Below, in pieces: positions 44,803 to 54,261 of a stretch of DNA of 64,000 bases. Position 1 is the stretch's first letter; each line of letters opens with the position of its first letter. Both the position numbers and the translations under genes were made by a program. The stretch lies in NCBI GenBank assembly GCA_913057985.1, contig CAJXPL010000006.1:1-64000 (forward strand), written 5' to 3'. The notes under the pieces were generated by a model, which was not told the DNA's origin, did not search any database, and worked only from the letters and a program-made list of their open reading frames with translations. Source of the DNA: an uncultured Synechococcus sp. Lineage in GTDB: Bacteria > Cyanobacteriota > Cyanobacteriia > PCC-6307 > Cyanobiaceae.

Positions 44803-46482
44803 ATGGCCAAACTCCTTTCCTTCTCTGACGAATCCCGCAGCGCCCTTGAGCGGGGGGTTGATGCACTCGCCGATGCGGTGCGCGTCACGATCGGCCCCCG
44901 CGGTCGCAACGTTGTGCTCGAGAAGAAATTCGGCGCACCCGACATCGTCAACGACGGCGACTCAATCGCCCGAGAAATCGAACTGGACGACCCGTTCGAA
45001 AACCTTGGCGCCAAGCTGATGCAGCAGGTGTCCTCAAAGACCAAGGACAAGGCCGGCGACGGGACCACGACCGCAACCGTGTTGGCTCAGGCCATGGTGC
45101 GGGAAGGTCTGCGCAACACCGCTGCTGGCGCAAGCCCTGTGGAACTCCGCCGAGGCATGGAGAAGGCCGCTGCACAGGTCGTGGCTGGACTGGGCGAGCG
45201 GAGCCAGGCCGTCGCCGGCGATGCCATTCGTCAGGTGGCCACGGTGAGCTCCGGGGGTGACGACGAAGTCGGTCGGATGATTGCGGAGGCGATGGACAAG
45301 GTGAGCACCGATGGGGTGATCACGGTTGAGGAATCGAAGTCTCTGGCAACGGAACTGGAAATCACCGAGGGCATGGCCTTCGACCGGGGCTACAGCTCCC
45401 CCTACTTCGTGACGGATGCCGACCGTCAGGTCTGTGAATTTGAAAATCCCCTGATCCTGCTGACGGATCGCAAGATCAGCACGATCACGGATCTGGTCCC
45501 CGTGCTGGAAACCGTTCAGAAGAGCGGCTCTCCCCTGCTCATCCTGTCTGAGGAAGTGGAAGGCGAAGCCCTCGCCACCCTGGTGATGAACAAGAGCCGT
45601 GGGGTTCTGCAGGTGGCCGCTGTTCGGGCACCCTCCTTTGGCGAACGCCGCAAAGCAGCCCTCGCCGATATCGCCATCCTCACGGGCGGAACGCTGATCA
45701 GCGAAGACAAGGCGATGACCCTCGACAAAGTGACCCTCGAGGATCTCGGCAAGGCGCGCCGCGTCACCATCAGCAAGGAGAGCACCACGATCGTCGCCAC
45801 CGACGACCATCGCCAGGCGGTGAGCAAGCGCGTCGGCGCGATCCGACGTGAACTGGAGGCCACCGAATCCGACTACGACCGCGAAAAGCTCCAGGAGCGG
45901 ATCGCCAAGCTGGCCGGCGGCGTGGCTGTGATCAAGGTCGGTGCACCGACGGAAACTGAGCTCAAGAACCGCAAACTGCGGATCGAGGATGCCCTGAATG
46001 CCACCCGGGCCGCCGTCGAGGAGGGCATCGTTGCAGGAGGCGGCAGCACGTTGCTGCAACTCTCGGACAGCCTGGACGCCCTGGCTTCATCCCAGAACGG
46101 CGACCAGCGCACCGGCGTTGAGATCGTGCAGCGGGCACTGACGGCGCCGATTCATCAGATCGCCACCAATGCCGGTCAGAACGGTGATGTTGTGATCGCG
46201 GGCATGCGCAGCAGCGGCCAGGGATTCAATGCCCTCAGTGGTGCCTACGAAGACCTGATGGCTGCTGGCATCGTTGATGCCGCCAAGGTGGTGCGCTTGG
46301 CCGTGCAGGATTCGATTTCGATCGCTTCTCTGCTGATCACCACCGAGGTTGTGATTGCCGACAAGCCGGAACCCCCTGCACCAGCTCCCGTCGGAGACGG
46401 AGACCCCATGGGTGGCATGGGCGGAATGGGTGGCATGGGCATGCCCGGAATGGGCGGCATGGGCATGCCCGGGATGATGTGA
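44803..46482 (+). CDS. groL: 60 kDa chaperonin (GroEL, groES-less copy)
   Basis: A 559-residue chaperonin from ATG 44803. It has the ATP-binding segment [14 protein letters not shown] and the AGDGTTT pattern, the [13 protein letters not shown] motif and a Gly/Met-rich C-terminal tail ([23 protein letters not shown]). It folds proteins in a double-ring cage. No groES lies beside it, which fits the monocistronic second chaperonin of cyanobacteria rather than the groESL copy. I see no CIRCE inverted repeat in the 130 bases upstream. Confidence 0.93.
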   Translation: MAKLLSFSDESRSALERGVDALADAVRVTIGPRGRNVVLEKKFGAPDIVNDGDSIAREIELDDPFENLGAKLMQQVSSKTKDKAGDGTTTATVLAQAMVREGLRNTAAGASPVELRRGMEKAAAQVVAGLGERSQAVAGDAIRQVATVSSGGDDEVGRMIAEAMDKVSTDGVITVEESKSLATELEITEGMAFDRGYSSPYFVTDADRQVCEFENPLILLTDRKISTITDLVPVLETVQKSGSPLLILSEEVEGEALATLVMNKSRGVLQVAAVRAPSFGERRKAALADIAILTGGTLISEDKAMTLDKVTLEDLGKARRVTISKESTTIVATDDHRQAVSKRVGAIRRELEATESDYDREKLQERIAKLAGGVAVIKVGAPTETELKNRKLRIEDALNATRAAVEEGIVAGGGSTLLQLSDSLDALASSQNGDQRTGVEIVQRALTAPIHQIATNAGQNGDVVIAGMRSSGQGFNALSGAYEDLMAAGIVDAAKVVRLAVQDSISIASLLITTEVVIADKPEPPAPAPVGDGDPMGGMGGMGGMGMPGMGGMGMPGMM

Positions 46483-46493
46483 TCAGCTGATCA
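46480..46493. other. Palindrome carrying both convergent stop codons
   Basis: TGATCAGCTGATCA is a perfect 14-bp palindrome. Its first TGA ends groEL and the following TCA is the reverse of the nanE stop. No T run follows on either side, so a terminator role is uncertain. Confidence 0.5.
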
Positions 46494-47172
46494 TTCCCTG
46501 GCGATAGGCGATCACCTGGAGGTCCACTCCGGTGATCGCCGTCCCCACCACAACGGTGTTGGCTCCGGCCTGCAATGCCAACCGTGCATCCGCTGGAGAA
46601 GCAATTCCCCCCTCACAGATCAGACGAACCGAGCTGGGAAGTTCAGCGCGAAGTGGGGGGAGCAGATCAAACGCAGGGGGGCGCTGTTGTGCCGTGTCTT
46701 CTGTGTAGCCGTAGAGCGTGGTCCCAACCCAGTCACAGCCCAGCTCGGCTGCGAGCAAACCGTTCTCGAGCGAATCCACATCAGCCATCAGCGGAGCTCT
46801 CAGCTCATCACGGCTGCGCTGGATCAACGCGGCCAGGTCCTGCCCTGCAGGCCGCGGACGGGCTGTGGCATCAATCGCGATCACATCGGCCCCCGCAGAC
46901 CACACCGCCTGAATTTCTTTCCAGCCCGGGGTGATGTACACAGAGCTGTCCGGGAACGTGCATTTCCAGAGGCCGATGATCAAGGCATCCGGACAGCGCC
47001 GACGCACAGCACCGATGTGTTCAGGGCTTTCCAAGCGCACACCCACAGCACCATTGCGCAGGGCTGCATCCGCCATGGCTGCGATCACATCGGGATCACA
47101 CATCGGCGAACCCTGGGGGGCCTGCACCGAAACGATCAGGCCCTGATCCAGGGATTCAGGGTTGGGAATCAT
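46483..47172 (-). CDS. nanE: N-acylglucosamine-6-phosphate 2-epimerase (NanE-like)
   Basis: A 229-residue TIM-barrel protein matching NanE: LIVSVQAPQGSPMCDPDVIAAMADAA at the start, GVRLESPEHIGAVRRR, GLWKCTFPDSSVYITP, VIAIDATARPRP and a C-terminal VRLICEGGIASPADARLALQAGANTVVVGTAI. It converts ManNAc-6-P to GlcNAc-6-P in sialic-acid or amino-sugar use. No other nan gene is near. It is the last gene of the ctaA-ctaB-ABC run (5-base gap) and its stop abuts groEL's. Confidence 0.85.
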   Translation of the reverse strand: MIPNPESLDQGLIVSVQAPQGSPMCDPDVIAAMADAALRNGAVGVRLESPEHIGAVRRRCPDALIIGLWKCTFPDSSVYITPGWKEIQAVWSAGADVIAIDATARPRPAGQDLAALIQRSRDELRAPLMADVDSLENGLLAAELGCDWVGTTLYGYTEDTAQQRPPAFDLLPPLRAELPSSVRLICEGGIASPADARLALQAGANTVVVGTAITGVDLQVIAYRQGMIS

Positions 47173-47177
47173 GCTGT

Positions 47178-47726
47178 TCAGGACGCCTTGGGGAAAGCGT
47201 CATCCTCCCGGCGGGGAAGCCAACGCCGCAGCGAACGGGGCGTGCTGATCGGCGGGGCAGGCACAGGTGCCGCCGCAAGGCTGCGTTGAAGCGGCTTTTC
47301 TTCAACTGCACTCTCGTCCTCTTCGACGATCGGTTCTTCTTCAGCGACCACCCCGTTCTGCATCACCTCGCTCTCAATCAACACGTCATCTTCAGGCGCA
47401 ATCTGCTGCTCTTCTTCAACGACCACCTCGTCCTCAGCAACCATTTCAACCTGACCATCCACCTCGTTCTCAACCAAAACGTCGTCTTTAGGAGCAATCT
47501 CCTCCTCCGCGACAGGCATCGGCACGGAACTGAACCCATGCTTCGAAACTGAAGGTTCCGGCAAACTCAGATCAAGCTCAGCTGCTCCGTCAAAGCCGTA
47601 ACGGTGAACCCACTGACTGATCAGACCCGCGAGCAAGGCCAGATCACCTGAGGTTCGGGCCTCCTGGATCTGTTGGGCCAGAGCGTTCTGTCGAGGTGAT
47701 GGCTGCTGGAACGGAGAAGAGAGCAC
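47178..47726 (-). CDS. Acidic repeat protein of unknown function
   Basis: A 182-residue protein from GTG 47726, four bases after the ABC permease stop; an upstream ATG at 47768 lies inside the permease gene. A helical N-terminus (about 10-45) precedes a very acidic, Val/Glu-rich middle containing an imperfect duplication, IAPKDDVLVENEV (77-89) and IAPEDDVLIESEV (109-121), 32 residues apart. The C-terminus is basic and proline-rich (PRSLRRWLPRRED). It may be a scaffold or disordered linker. Function unknown. Confidence 0.6.
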   Translation of the reverse strand: MLSSPFQQPSPRQNALAQQIQEARTSGDLALLAGLISQWVHRYGFDGAAELDLSLPEPSVSKHGFSSVPMPVAEEEIAPKDDVLVENEVDGQVEMVAEDEVVVEEEQQIAPEDDVLIESEVMQNGVVAEEEPIVEEDESAVEEKPLQRSLAAAPVPAPPISTPRSLRRWLPRREDDAFPKAS

Positions 47727-47730
47727 GGAT

Positions 47731-48594
47731 TCAGGAAAGTTTGCGGTTGAGCAGAGGGCGAATCGCAAGAAACAGCCCGATGGTGAGGACCAGAAGGATC
47801 AGCAGACAACTGGTGCCGGTGACATCCCCATAGGGGGCCTCCAGCAGAACAGCCGAAAGGTCCAGAGGACCCTGGTAAGCCGCTCGAATGGGTTCTATTG
47901 CGAAGGTAAGGGGATTCAAGGCCGCAAGCCAGCCCAGCCAGGTCGGCATGAATGACAACGGGGCCAAGGCCGTGCTGGCAAACAGCAACGGCAGGTTGGC
48001 CACAAAAATCACAGCGATCAACTCGATGTGCCCCGGCAAAGCGAAGGCCAGTCCGAGGCTGAGGGCCGTCACAGCGAAAACCAGAAGCAGCAACGTCACC
48101 AGCACCAGGGCCAGGCCACTGATGCCGGGCCATCCGTAACCGAGCACTGCTGCCGTGCCCATGATCGCCAGACTCTGCAGCAGGCTCAACGCCGTGATGT
48201 AGATCACCGATGCCAGCACGATCGAACTGCGGCTTCGCAGGGGTGCCACGAGCAACCGGTTGAGGAAGCCGAATTCACGGTCGAACATCACAGGCAGGCC
48301 AGCATTAAGAGCCCCGCTGAATGCCGTGAACACGATGACTCCAGCGCCAAGGAAACGGCCATAGCTCATCCCACCTGGCAGAAGGCCTTCAGGGGCATTG
48401 GCAAAGAGCGCACCGAACAGAATCAACCAGATCAGCGGTTGCAGAACCCCCGCGATCAAGGTCGAAGGGCGACGCATCAGCTGAAGGAACAAGCGCCGGG
48501 TGAGCGCCCACGTCTCCTGACTGAGCTCTGACAGGGCTCCGGGTGGCTGCTGCTGGAGAGCAACGGATGCAGTTGGGGAGGTCATCGTTGGCAC
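47731..48594 (-). CDS. ABC-2 type transporter permease
   Basis: A 287-residue polytopic membrane protein with the ABC-2 layout of six helices: a charged N-terminus, LIAGVLQPLIWLILFGALF, SYGRFLGAGVIVFTAFSGALNAGLPVMFDREFGFLNRLLVAPLRSRS (the ABC-2 motif) and several C-terminal helices. It is the partner of the ATPase immediately upstream (stop and start directly adjacent). The substrate is unknown; exporters of this type move lipids, polysaccharides or drugs. Its position beside ctaA/ctaB may be conserved in cyanobacteria. Confidence 0.85.
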   Translation of the reverse strand: MPTMTSPTASVALQQQPPGALSELSQETWALTRRLFLQLMRRPSTLIAGVLQPLIWLILFGALFANAPEGLLPGGMSYGRFLGAGVIVFTAFSGALNAGLPVMFDREFGFLNRLLVAPLRSRSSIVLASVIYITALSLLQSLAIMGTAAVLGYGWPGISGLALVLVTLLLLVFAVTALSLGLAFALPGHIELIAVIFVANLPLLFASTALAPLSFMPTWLGWLAALNPLTFAIEPIRAAYQGPLDLSAVLLEAPYGDVTGTSCLLILLVLTIGLFLAIRPLLNRKLS

Positions 48595-49608
48595 TCAACG
48601 CATGGATTGACGCTTTTCCTTTTTGACGTCGCGCTGGCCAGCAATGGCCAGTTCGGCGTCCATCAAGGTGCGTCCTGTGGCCTGAAGGTAGACATCATCG
48701 AGGCTTGGACGACTCTGAGCCAGCGCAAAGACAGGGAGTCCAGCCGCCTCGAGGGTCTGGCGCAGCTGATCGATCACGGCCCCTCCCTCAATCACCAAGT
48801 TGAGGGAAAAGCCCTGGGAGCGGTTCACCACCACCTGACGCACCCCATCCAAGGGTTCGAGAAGGGCACGCACCTGGGTCGCCTCATCGGCATTGCTGAA
48901 CTCTCGGATTCGCAGAGTCACGCGATCACCCCCAAGCCGTTGTTTGAGCTGATCAGGGCTGCCCTCGGCAATCACACGGCCGGCGTCGATGATCGCCAAC
49001 TGATCCGCCAGAGCCTCCACTTCTTCGAGGTAGTGACTGCTCAGCAGAACAGTGGTGCCCTCATCAACCAGCTGACGCAGCAGCTGCCAGATGGCACTGC
49101 GGCTCTCGATATCCAGTCCCACGGTGGGTTCATCGAGCACGAGCAACCGGGGGCGATGCAGCAGACCGGCAGCCAGATCCAGCCGGCGACGCATCCCACC
49201 GGAATAGGTGCCGCAGCGACGGTCAATCCAGTCCCCCATCGCGAGTCGTTCAATCAGATCAGCGATTCGCGTCTCGCTCTCGTTGCGCGGCAAGTGATAA
49301 AGATCGCCCTGCAGCTGCAGCAGTTCTCGGCCGCTGAGGATCTTGTCGATGGCCACCTCCTGGGCCACATAACCCATGAGCTGGCGCACTTCTCGTGGCT
49401 GCACCAAACCGTCAACACCCCCAATAACCACTGAGCCGCTGTCGGGGGCGAGCAGGGTGGCCAGAATGCGCATGGCCGTTGTTTTGCCGGCACCGTTCGG
49501 GCCAAGCAGCCCGTACAGGCATCCTTCAGGAACGGTGAGATCAAGCTCATGCAGAGCCGGTACCGAGCCGTAGGCCTTGGAGATCTTGCGCAGTTCAATC
49601 AACGCCAT
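48595..49608 (-). CDS. ABC transporter ATP-binding protein (ABC-2/daunorubicin type)
   Basis: A 337-residue ATPase with Walker A GPNGAGKTT (36-44), signature YSGGMRRRLDLA, Walker B RLLVLDEPTVGLD, and the H-loop SSHYLEEVEALADQ. The extended C-terminal domain (about residues 225-337) is typical of DrrA-type export ATPases. It pairs with the permease downstream. It starts 50 bases after the ctaB stop on the same strand, so the transporter is probably cotranscribed with the haem A genes. Substrate unknown. Confidence 0.88.
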   Translation of the reverse strand: MALIELRKISKAYGSVPALHELDLTVPEGCLYGLLGPNGAGKTTAMRILATLLAPDSGSVVIGGVDGLVQPREVRQLMGYVAQEVAIDKILSGRELLQLQGDLYHLPRNESETRIADLIERLAMGDWIDRRCGTYSGGMRRRLDLAAGLLHRPRLLVLDEPTVGLDIESRSAIWQLLRQLVDEGTTVLLSSHYLEEVEALADQLAIIDAGRVIAEGSPDQLKQRLGGDRVTLRIREFSNADEATQVRALLEPLDGVRQVVVNRSQGFSLNLVIEGGAVIDQLRQTLEAAGLPVFALAQSRPSLDDVYLQATGRTLMDAELAIAGQRDVKKEKRQSMR

Positions 49609-49658
49609 CAGGCACCGTCAGGGACTTGCTCGGCCAATCCAGGGAATCTAGAGAGTGC

Positions 49659-50642
49659 TCATTGCACCGCCGTTGGCAGGGAGAGAAGTTGCATCACCTG
49701 GTGAGCAAAGCCTGAGGCCAGATCCGTCCGGCTGAGAATGAGAAGCAGGCACAGACCAAACAGATAAAGGATCGACCAACGGAACAGGGCCTTGGCATGC
49801 ACAAGGCTGTCGGGATCCAGGGACAGCCGATCGACGAGCTGCAGCAATCGGCCGTTGTAGGGCAGCAGCATCACGCCATAGAAGGCGCCACCTGAAGGCA
49901 AAGCAAACACGCCCAAACCGCTGAGCAGAACGGTGATCCAGCCGTAGGTCTTGATCGCCCGCGCCGTCACCACAGGACCCTTCACCACGGGCAGCATCGG
50001 GATCCCGACAGCGCGATAGTCCTCGCGCAACAGCAGGGCCAAAGCCCAGAAATGGGCTGGCGTCCAGACCATCACCAAAGCGAACAGCCACCAGCCCCCG
50101 AGGCCAACATGGCCCGTGGCGGCCGCCGCCCCAACCAGGGGCGGAATGGCCCCGGCGACACCACCGATGACGATGTTCTGGGACGTCCGCGGCTTGAGCA
50201 AGGCTGTGTAGAGCAGCACGTAACTGCAGAGGCCGAGCAGGGACAACCCAGCAGCGAGACAGTTCACACCGCTTACGAGAAGCATCGCCGCCGCGAGGGT
50301 GCAGGCGATGGCGCCGATGAATGCACTGGTGGGCGACAGCCGACCAGAGGGCAGCGCCCGACCACTGGTGCGGGCCATCCGACCATCGAGATCCTGCTCC
50401 CACAGGCAGTTCAGAACACCTGCGGCGGCTGAGGCAAGCGCCCCTCCCCCGAGGGTGCAAACGAGCCGCGGTGAGGACAGGGGCCAGCCTTCACTGAGCG
50501 CCATTCCCCCCAACGTGGTGGCCAACAACAGCGGAATGAGGCGGGGTTTGGCCACTTCCAACCAGGCCGGAAGTTTCACCCGTTTGCGGGAGGGGACTAC
50601 CTCCTCACGGGTCGGACGAATGGTTGCAGCGAGTTCAGCCAT
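49659..50642 (-). CDS. ctaB: Protohaem IX farnesyltransferase (haem O synthase)
   Basis: A 327-residue UbiA-superfamily membrane enzyme with the motif [23 protein letters not shown] in place of NDxxD, then [14 protein letters not shown] and [26 protein letters not shown], all typical of CtaB/Cox10. It adds a farnesyl group to haem b to make haem O for the terminal oxidase encoded divergently. Its first eight bases overlap the ctaA end. Confidence 0.93.
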   Translation of the reverse strand: MAELAATIRPTREEVVPSRKRVKLPAWLEVAKPRLIPLLLATTLGGMALSEGWPLSSPRLVCTLGGGALASAAAGVLNCLWEQDLDGRMARTSGRALPSGRLSPTSAFIGAIACTLAAAMLLVSGVNCLAAGLSLLGLCSYVLLYTALLKPRTSQNIVIGGVAGAIPPLVGAAAATGHVGLGGWWLFALVMVWTPAHFWALALLLREDYRAVGIPMLPVVKGPVVTARAIKTYGWITVLLSGLGVFALPSGGAFYGVMLLPYNGRLLQLVDRLSLDPDSLVHAKALFRWSILYLFGLCLLLILSRTDLASGFAHQVMQLLSLPTAVQ

Positions 50643-51561
50643 GACAGGCCTCCAACGAGGTGTCGTCGATGACGACGGAACGGGACGGTGAGGGGCGGTC
50701 CGGGGAGCGGACCAAAAGCGCCGCCAGCAGGGCGATCAACAGGGCAGCCACGAGCTGATGCGCCACGGTCACCGCGGGCTGCGACAGACCAAGGCGAAGG
50801 GTGAGGACACCAAGGGCCACCTGAACCAGCACCAGGAGCACCACCCCGCCCAGCCAGGGCCACTGCTGGCGAGCCCAACCACCCGCCAGGAGTGCAGCCG
50901 CGGCGAAGGCGAGCAGAACAACAGCCACCGGCATCGCTGTCAGGCGATGGGAAAGCACCAGATGACAGGCATCGCCACCAGCGAGGCAACGCTGCCCTGC
51001 CCATGCGGTGGCCATGCGACCACCGAGCAGACACTGCACGAAGACCGACAACAGACCAAGCAGTGCCGCGATGCGCCACCAGAGCGGAGCGACGGCAACA
51101 GCGGGATGAAGCAAGCGTTGGGTCAGACCACTCAGGAGCGCCACGAGGGTGAGCGCGAGAGCCAGGTGGGCTGTCACCACAGCGGAGGGCAGCAACTGGG
51201 TCACCGTCAGCGCACCCAAACCGCCCTGCATCGCCACCAAAACCATCAGACCGATGGCCAGCCAGGGCAGCCATCGCGGCAGTTGGCGCCGCTGAAGCGT
51301 CGTCGCCACAGCCATCACCACGAGGGCAATGCCGATGACGAAAGCATCAAGGCGGTGAAACCACTCAAGGAACACCTGCACGTTCATCTGGCGACCCGGC
51401 AGAAACGAGCCGAAGCACAGGGGCCAGTCCGGGCAGGCCAAGCCGGCTTCCATCACCCGGGTTGCTCCACCGATCACCACCAAAGCGATCACGGCAACCA
51501 CTAGATGAGCCGACAACAACCCAAGACGTCGACGCAATGTCGACATTGAGGAAAGCATCAT
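50635..51561 (-). CDS. ctaA: Haem A synthase
   Basis: A 308-residue membrane protein from ATG 51561 (ATGs at 51558 and 51546 also fit; an ATG at 51702 would add 47 improbable residues). Haem-ligand histidines are in [39 protein letters not shown] and [11 protein letters not shown], and the paired-cysteine segment [15 protein letters not shown] is present. It oxidises haem O to haem A for cytochrome aa3 oxidase. First gene of the leftward ctaAB run and divergent from ctaC. Confidence 0.92.
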   Translation of the reverse strand: MMLSSMSTLRRRLGLLSAHLVVAVIALVVIGGATRVMEAGLACPDWPLCFGSFLPGRQMNVQVFLEWFHRLDAFVIGIALVVMAVATTLQRRQLPRWLPWLAIGLMVLVAMQGGLGALTVTQLLPSAVVTAHLALALTLVALLSGLTQRLLHPAVAVAPLWWRIAALLGLLSVFVQCLLGGRMATAWAGQRCLAGGDACHLVLSHRLTAMPVAVVLLAFAAAALLAGGWARQQWPWLGGVVLLVLVQVALGVLTLRLGLSQPAVTVAHQLVAALLIALLAALLVRSPDRPSPSRSVVIDDTSLEACHG

Positions 51562-51761
51562 CGAACAAGCTCCATCCGATGCACCCAAAAGGGATTGCTT
51601 GGACCGTAGCGATGCAGAAGATGACGTCACGCTGTGTGGACGTCTGCAACACAAATAAGGGAAAATCATCCCCTTTTCCTGACAGAAATAAGGCCTTAAC
51701 AATCACTTCATGGAGAACCGCAGCCAGGCCCATACGCTGTTGAAAACCAGGGATTGATCAG
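51562..51761. other. Intergenic region between ctaA and ctaC
   Basis: This 200-base gap separates the two divergent oxidase units and should hold promoters for both. It is richer in A+T than the coding around it, with GGAAAATCATCCCCTTTTCC as a weak imperfect inverted repeat near 51660-51679. No convincing -35/-10 pair stands out. A 15-codon ATG frame at 51710-51757 is probably chance. Confidence 0.4.
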
Positions 51762-52592
51762 GTGCAGATCCCATCCGCCATTCTCACGTTGGTGATCGGG
51801 ATGGTCCTTGCTCTGGGCGGCCTATGGATCGGCCAGAACATCAACCTTCTCCCCATCGATGCGAGCGCCAACGCGCCGATTTACGACGAGCTTTTTAAGG
51901 TTCTATTCACGATTGGCAGCATTCTGTTTATCGGAATCGTTGGCCTTCTCGTGTTCAGCCTGATTCGCTTTCGGCGACGCAGCGGCCAGCTCGGCGACGG
52001 CCTTGCCATCGAAGGAAACCTGCCACTTGAAATTTTCTGGACAGCTGTTCCTGCTGTTGTGGTGCTGTTTGTTGGTCTATACAGCTACGACATTTACGAC
52101 CGGATGGGTGGCATGGTGCCTCTGGCTCATGACCACATGGGCGGAGCCCACGACGAACAGATCTGGGGAGGCATCAGTTCAGGCTCGATTGAATCAGCCG
52201 CCGCAACAAATGCCTTACCCGTTGAAGTGACAGCCATGCAATTTGCCTTCCTCTTTCATTACCCAGAGGGAGACATCACGTCAGGTGAACTTCATGTGCC
52301 AGCCGATCGACCGATCACTCTGCGGATGGAAGCCAAAGATGTGATTCATGCCTTCTGGGTGCCTGAATTTCGCTTGAAGCAGGACGTCATTCCCGGCCAA
52401 CCAACCCAGCTGAGTTTCACACCCACACGCACCGGCCGTTATCCAATCGTGTGCGCCGAACTCTGTGGGCCCTACCACGGTGGAATGCGCTCCACCGTTG
52501 TGGTGGAAAGCCCGGAGGACTGGGACAGCTGGTACAGGGACAACGCCAAAGCCGCACCTGAAGACGAAACGCTCACCATCGCGAACGCCTGA
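51762..52592 (+). CDS. ctaC: Cytochrome c oxidase subunit II
   Basis: A 276-residue protein from GTG 51762, with two N-terminal membrane helices and a cupredoxin domain. The CuA site is complete: CAELCGPYHGGM (C-x3-C-x3-H-x2-M), with the remote histidine in AKDVIHAFWVPEF. It receives electrons from cytochrome c6 or plastocyanin and passes them to subunit I. First gene of ctaCDE. Confidence 0.95.
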   Translation: MQIPSAILTLVIGMVLALGGLWIGQNINLLPIDASANAPIYDELFKVLFTIGSILFIGIVGLLVFSLIRFRRRSGQLGDGLAIEGNLPLEIFWTAVPAVVVLFVGLYSYDIYDRMGGMVPLAHDHMGGAHDEQIWGGISSGSIESAAATNALPVEVTAMQFAFLFHYPEGDITSGELHVPADRPITLRMEAKDVIHAFWVPEFRLKQDVIPGQPTQLSFTPTRTGRYPIVCAELCGPYHGGMRSTVVVESPEDWDSWYRDNAKAAPEDETLTIANA

Positions 52593-52593
52593 G

Positions 52594-54261
52594 ATGACCA
52601 TCAGTTTGCCCCCGGAAACGTCCAGCCCTCCACGGCTTCAACCCAGCGGCTGGTTGCGGTATTTCAGCTTCAGCGTTGATCACAAGGTGATCGGACTGCA
52701 GTACCTCGTCTGCGGCTTTGTTTTTTATCTGATTGGCGGGGCCCTAGCCGGGGCCATTCGCACGGAACTCACCAGTCCCGTGTCCGACTTCATGGCACGT
52801 GATGTCTACAACCAGGTGCTGACGCTCCACGGCACGGTGATGATCTTTCTCTGGATTGTCCCCGTGGTGAATGGTGCTTTTGGAAACTATTTGATCCCCT
52901 TTTATGTGGGTGCAAGGGACATGGCCTTCCCGCGCCTGAATGCCGTGGCGTTCTGGCTGATCCCTCCAGCTGGTTTGATGCTGATCACAAGCTATTTCCT
53001 CACGGGGGCTGCGCAATCGGGCTGGACGGCCTATCCACCTCTGAGCATCACCACACCAGCAACGGGCCAAATCATCTGGATCTTGAGCGTGCTGCTCCTA
53101 GGCGGAAGTTCGATCTTCGGAGGCATCAACTTCATCGCCACCATTCTCAAACTGCGTCGCCCCGGTTTGAAACTAATGCAGCTCCCCATGTATTGCTGGG
53201 CGATGCTGGGAACCAGCATTCTTGTTGTTCTCTCAACACCGGTTCTGGCTGGAACGTTGGTGTTGCTGAGTTTCGACATCGTTGCCCATACAGGCTTCTT
53301 CAACCCCACCCTTGGGGGAAACGTGGTGGTTTACCAGCATCTGTTCTGGTTCTATTCGCACCCAGCCGTTTACATCATGGTCTTGCCGGCCTTCGGCTTG
53401 GTGAGCGAAATCCTGCCGGTTCATGCCCGCAAGCCGCTGTTCGGCTACGTGACGATGGTGTATTCGATCATGGCCATCGTTGTGTTGGGCCTGATTGTGT
53501 GGGCGCACCACATGTTCACCAGCGGCACACCTCCCTGGATGCGCCTGTTCTTCACCATTGCAACCGCATTCATCGCCGTTCCCACCGGCATCAAATTCTT
53601 CAACTGGTTGGCAACACTCTGGGGCGGCCGCATCAGCCTCAACAGCGCCATGCTGTTTTCCTGCGGTTTCATCGTGAACTTCGTGCTCGGAGGCATCACA
53701 GGGGTCGCCCTTGCGCAGGTGCCATTCGACATTCATGTGCACGACACCTACTTCGTCGTCGCGCACTTCCACTACATCGTCTTCGGTGGATCGGTGTTCG
53801 TGATCTTCGCCTCGATCTACCACTGGTATCCCAAGTTCACCGGCCGGATGCTCAATGAAGATCTCGGCCGCCTGCACTGTGCTCTCACGTTCATCGGCTT
53901 CAACCTGTGCTTCGGCCCCCAGCACTGGCTGGGCCTCAATGGGATGCCGCGACGCGTTGCTGAATACGACCCCCAATTCACCCTGATCAATCAGATCAGC
54001 TCCGTCGGAGCCCTACTGATGGCCATCAGCACCCTGCCTTTCCTCTGGAATGTGATCCACAGCGCCCTCAGCGGTCCTGTCGCAGGCGACAACCCCTGGA
54101 AAGCACTCACGCCCGAATGGCTGACCAGTTCTCCGCCACCGGTCGAAAACTGGATTGGTGAGGCCCCTCTGGTGGAAGAGCCCTACGGCTACGGCGTCCC
54201 ACCGGATGAGCTGGACCTGACCGCAACCAGCGGTCGTGATCTCTGGAGCAGCGGCAAATGA
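52594..54261 (+). CDS. ctaD: Cytochrome c oxidase subunit I
   Basis: A 555-residue oxidase core with about 12 helices from ATG 52594. Haem and CuB ligands appear in LTLHGTVMIFLW, HLFWFYSHPAVYIMVLPAF, WAHHMFTSG and HDTYFVVAHFHYIVFGG. The helix VI motif is YSHPAVY rather than HPEVY, which points to the A2-type of heme-copper oxidases, lacking the conserved D-channel glutamate. It reduces O2 to water while pumping protons. A 4-base overlap leads into ctaE. Confidence 0.95.
   Translation: MTISLPPETSSPPRLQPSGWLRYFSFSVDHKVIGLQYLVCGFVFYLIGGALAGAIRTELTSPVSDFMARDVYNQVLTLHGTVMIFLWIVPVVNGAFGNYLIPFYVGARDMAFPRLNAVAFWLIPPAGLMLITSYFLTGAAQSGWTAYPPLSITTPATGQIIWILSVLLLGGSSIFGGINFIATILKLRRPGLKLMQLPMYCWAMLGTSILVVLSTPVLAGTLVLLSFDIVAHTGFFNPTLGGNVVVYQHLFWFYSHPAVYIMVLPAFGLVSEILPVHARKPLFGYVTMVYSIMAIVVLGLIVWAHHMFTSGTPPWMRLFFTIATAFIAVPTGIKFFNWLATLWGGRISLNSAMLFSCGFIVNFVLGGITGVALAQVPFDIHVHDTYFVVAHFHYIVFGGSVFVIFASIYHWYPKFTGRMLNEDLGRLHCALTFIGFNLCFGPQHWLGLNGMPRRVAEYDPQFTLINQISSVGALLMAISTLPFLWNVIHSALSGPVAGDNPWKALTPEWLTSSPPPVENWIGEAPLVEEPYGYGVPPDELDLTATSGRDLWSSGK

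Noticed and set aside
46405..46480. Repeated GGCATGGGC-type DNA at the end of groEL
   Set aside because: It encodes the ordinary Gly/Met tail of chaperonins, not a mobile or regulatory repeat.
51710..51757. 15-codon open frame ahead of ctaC, possible leader peptide
   Set aside because: No ribosome-binding site and no attenuator hairpin; such frames arise by chance.
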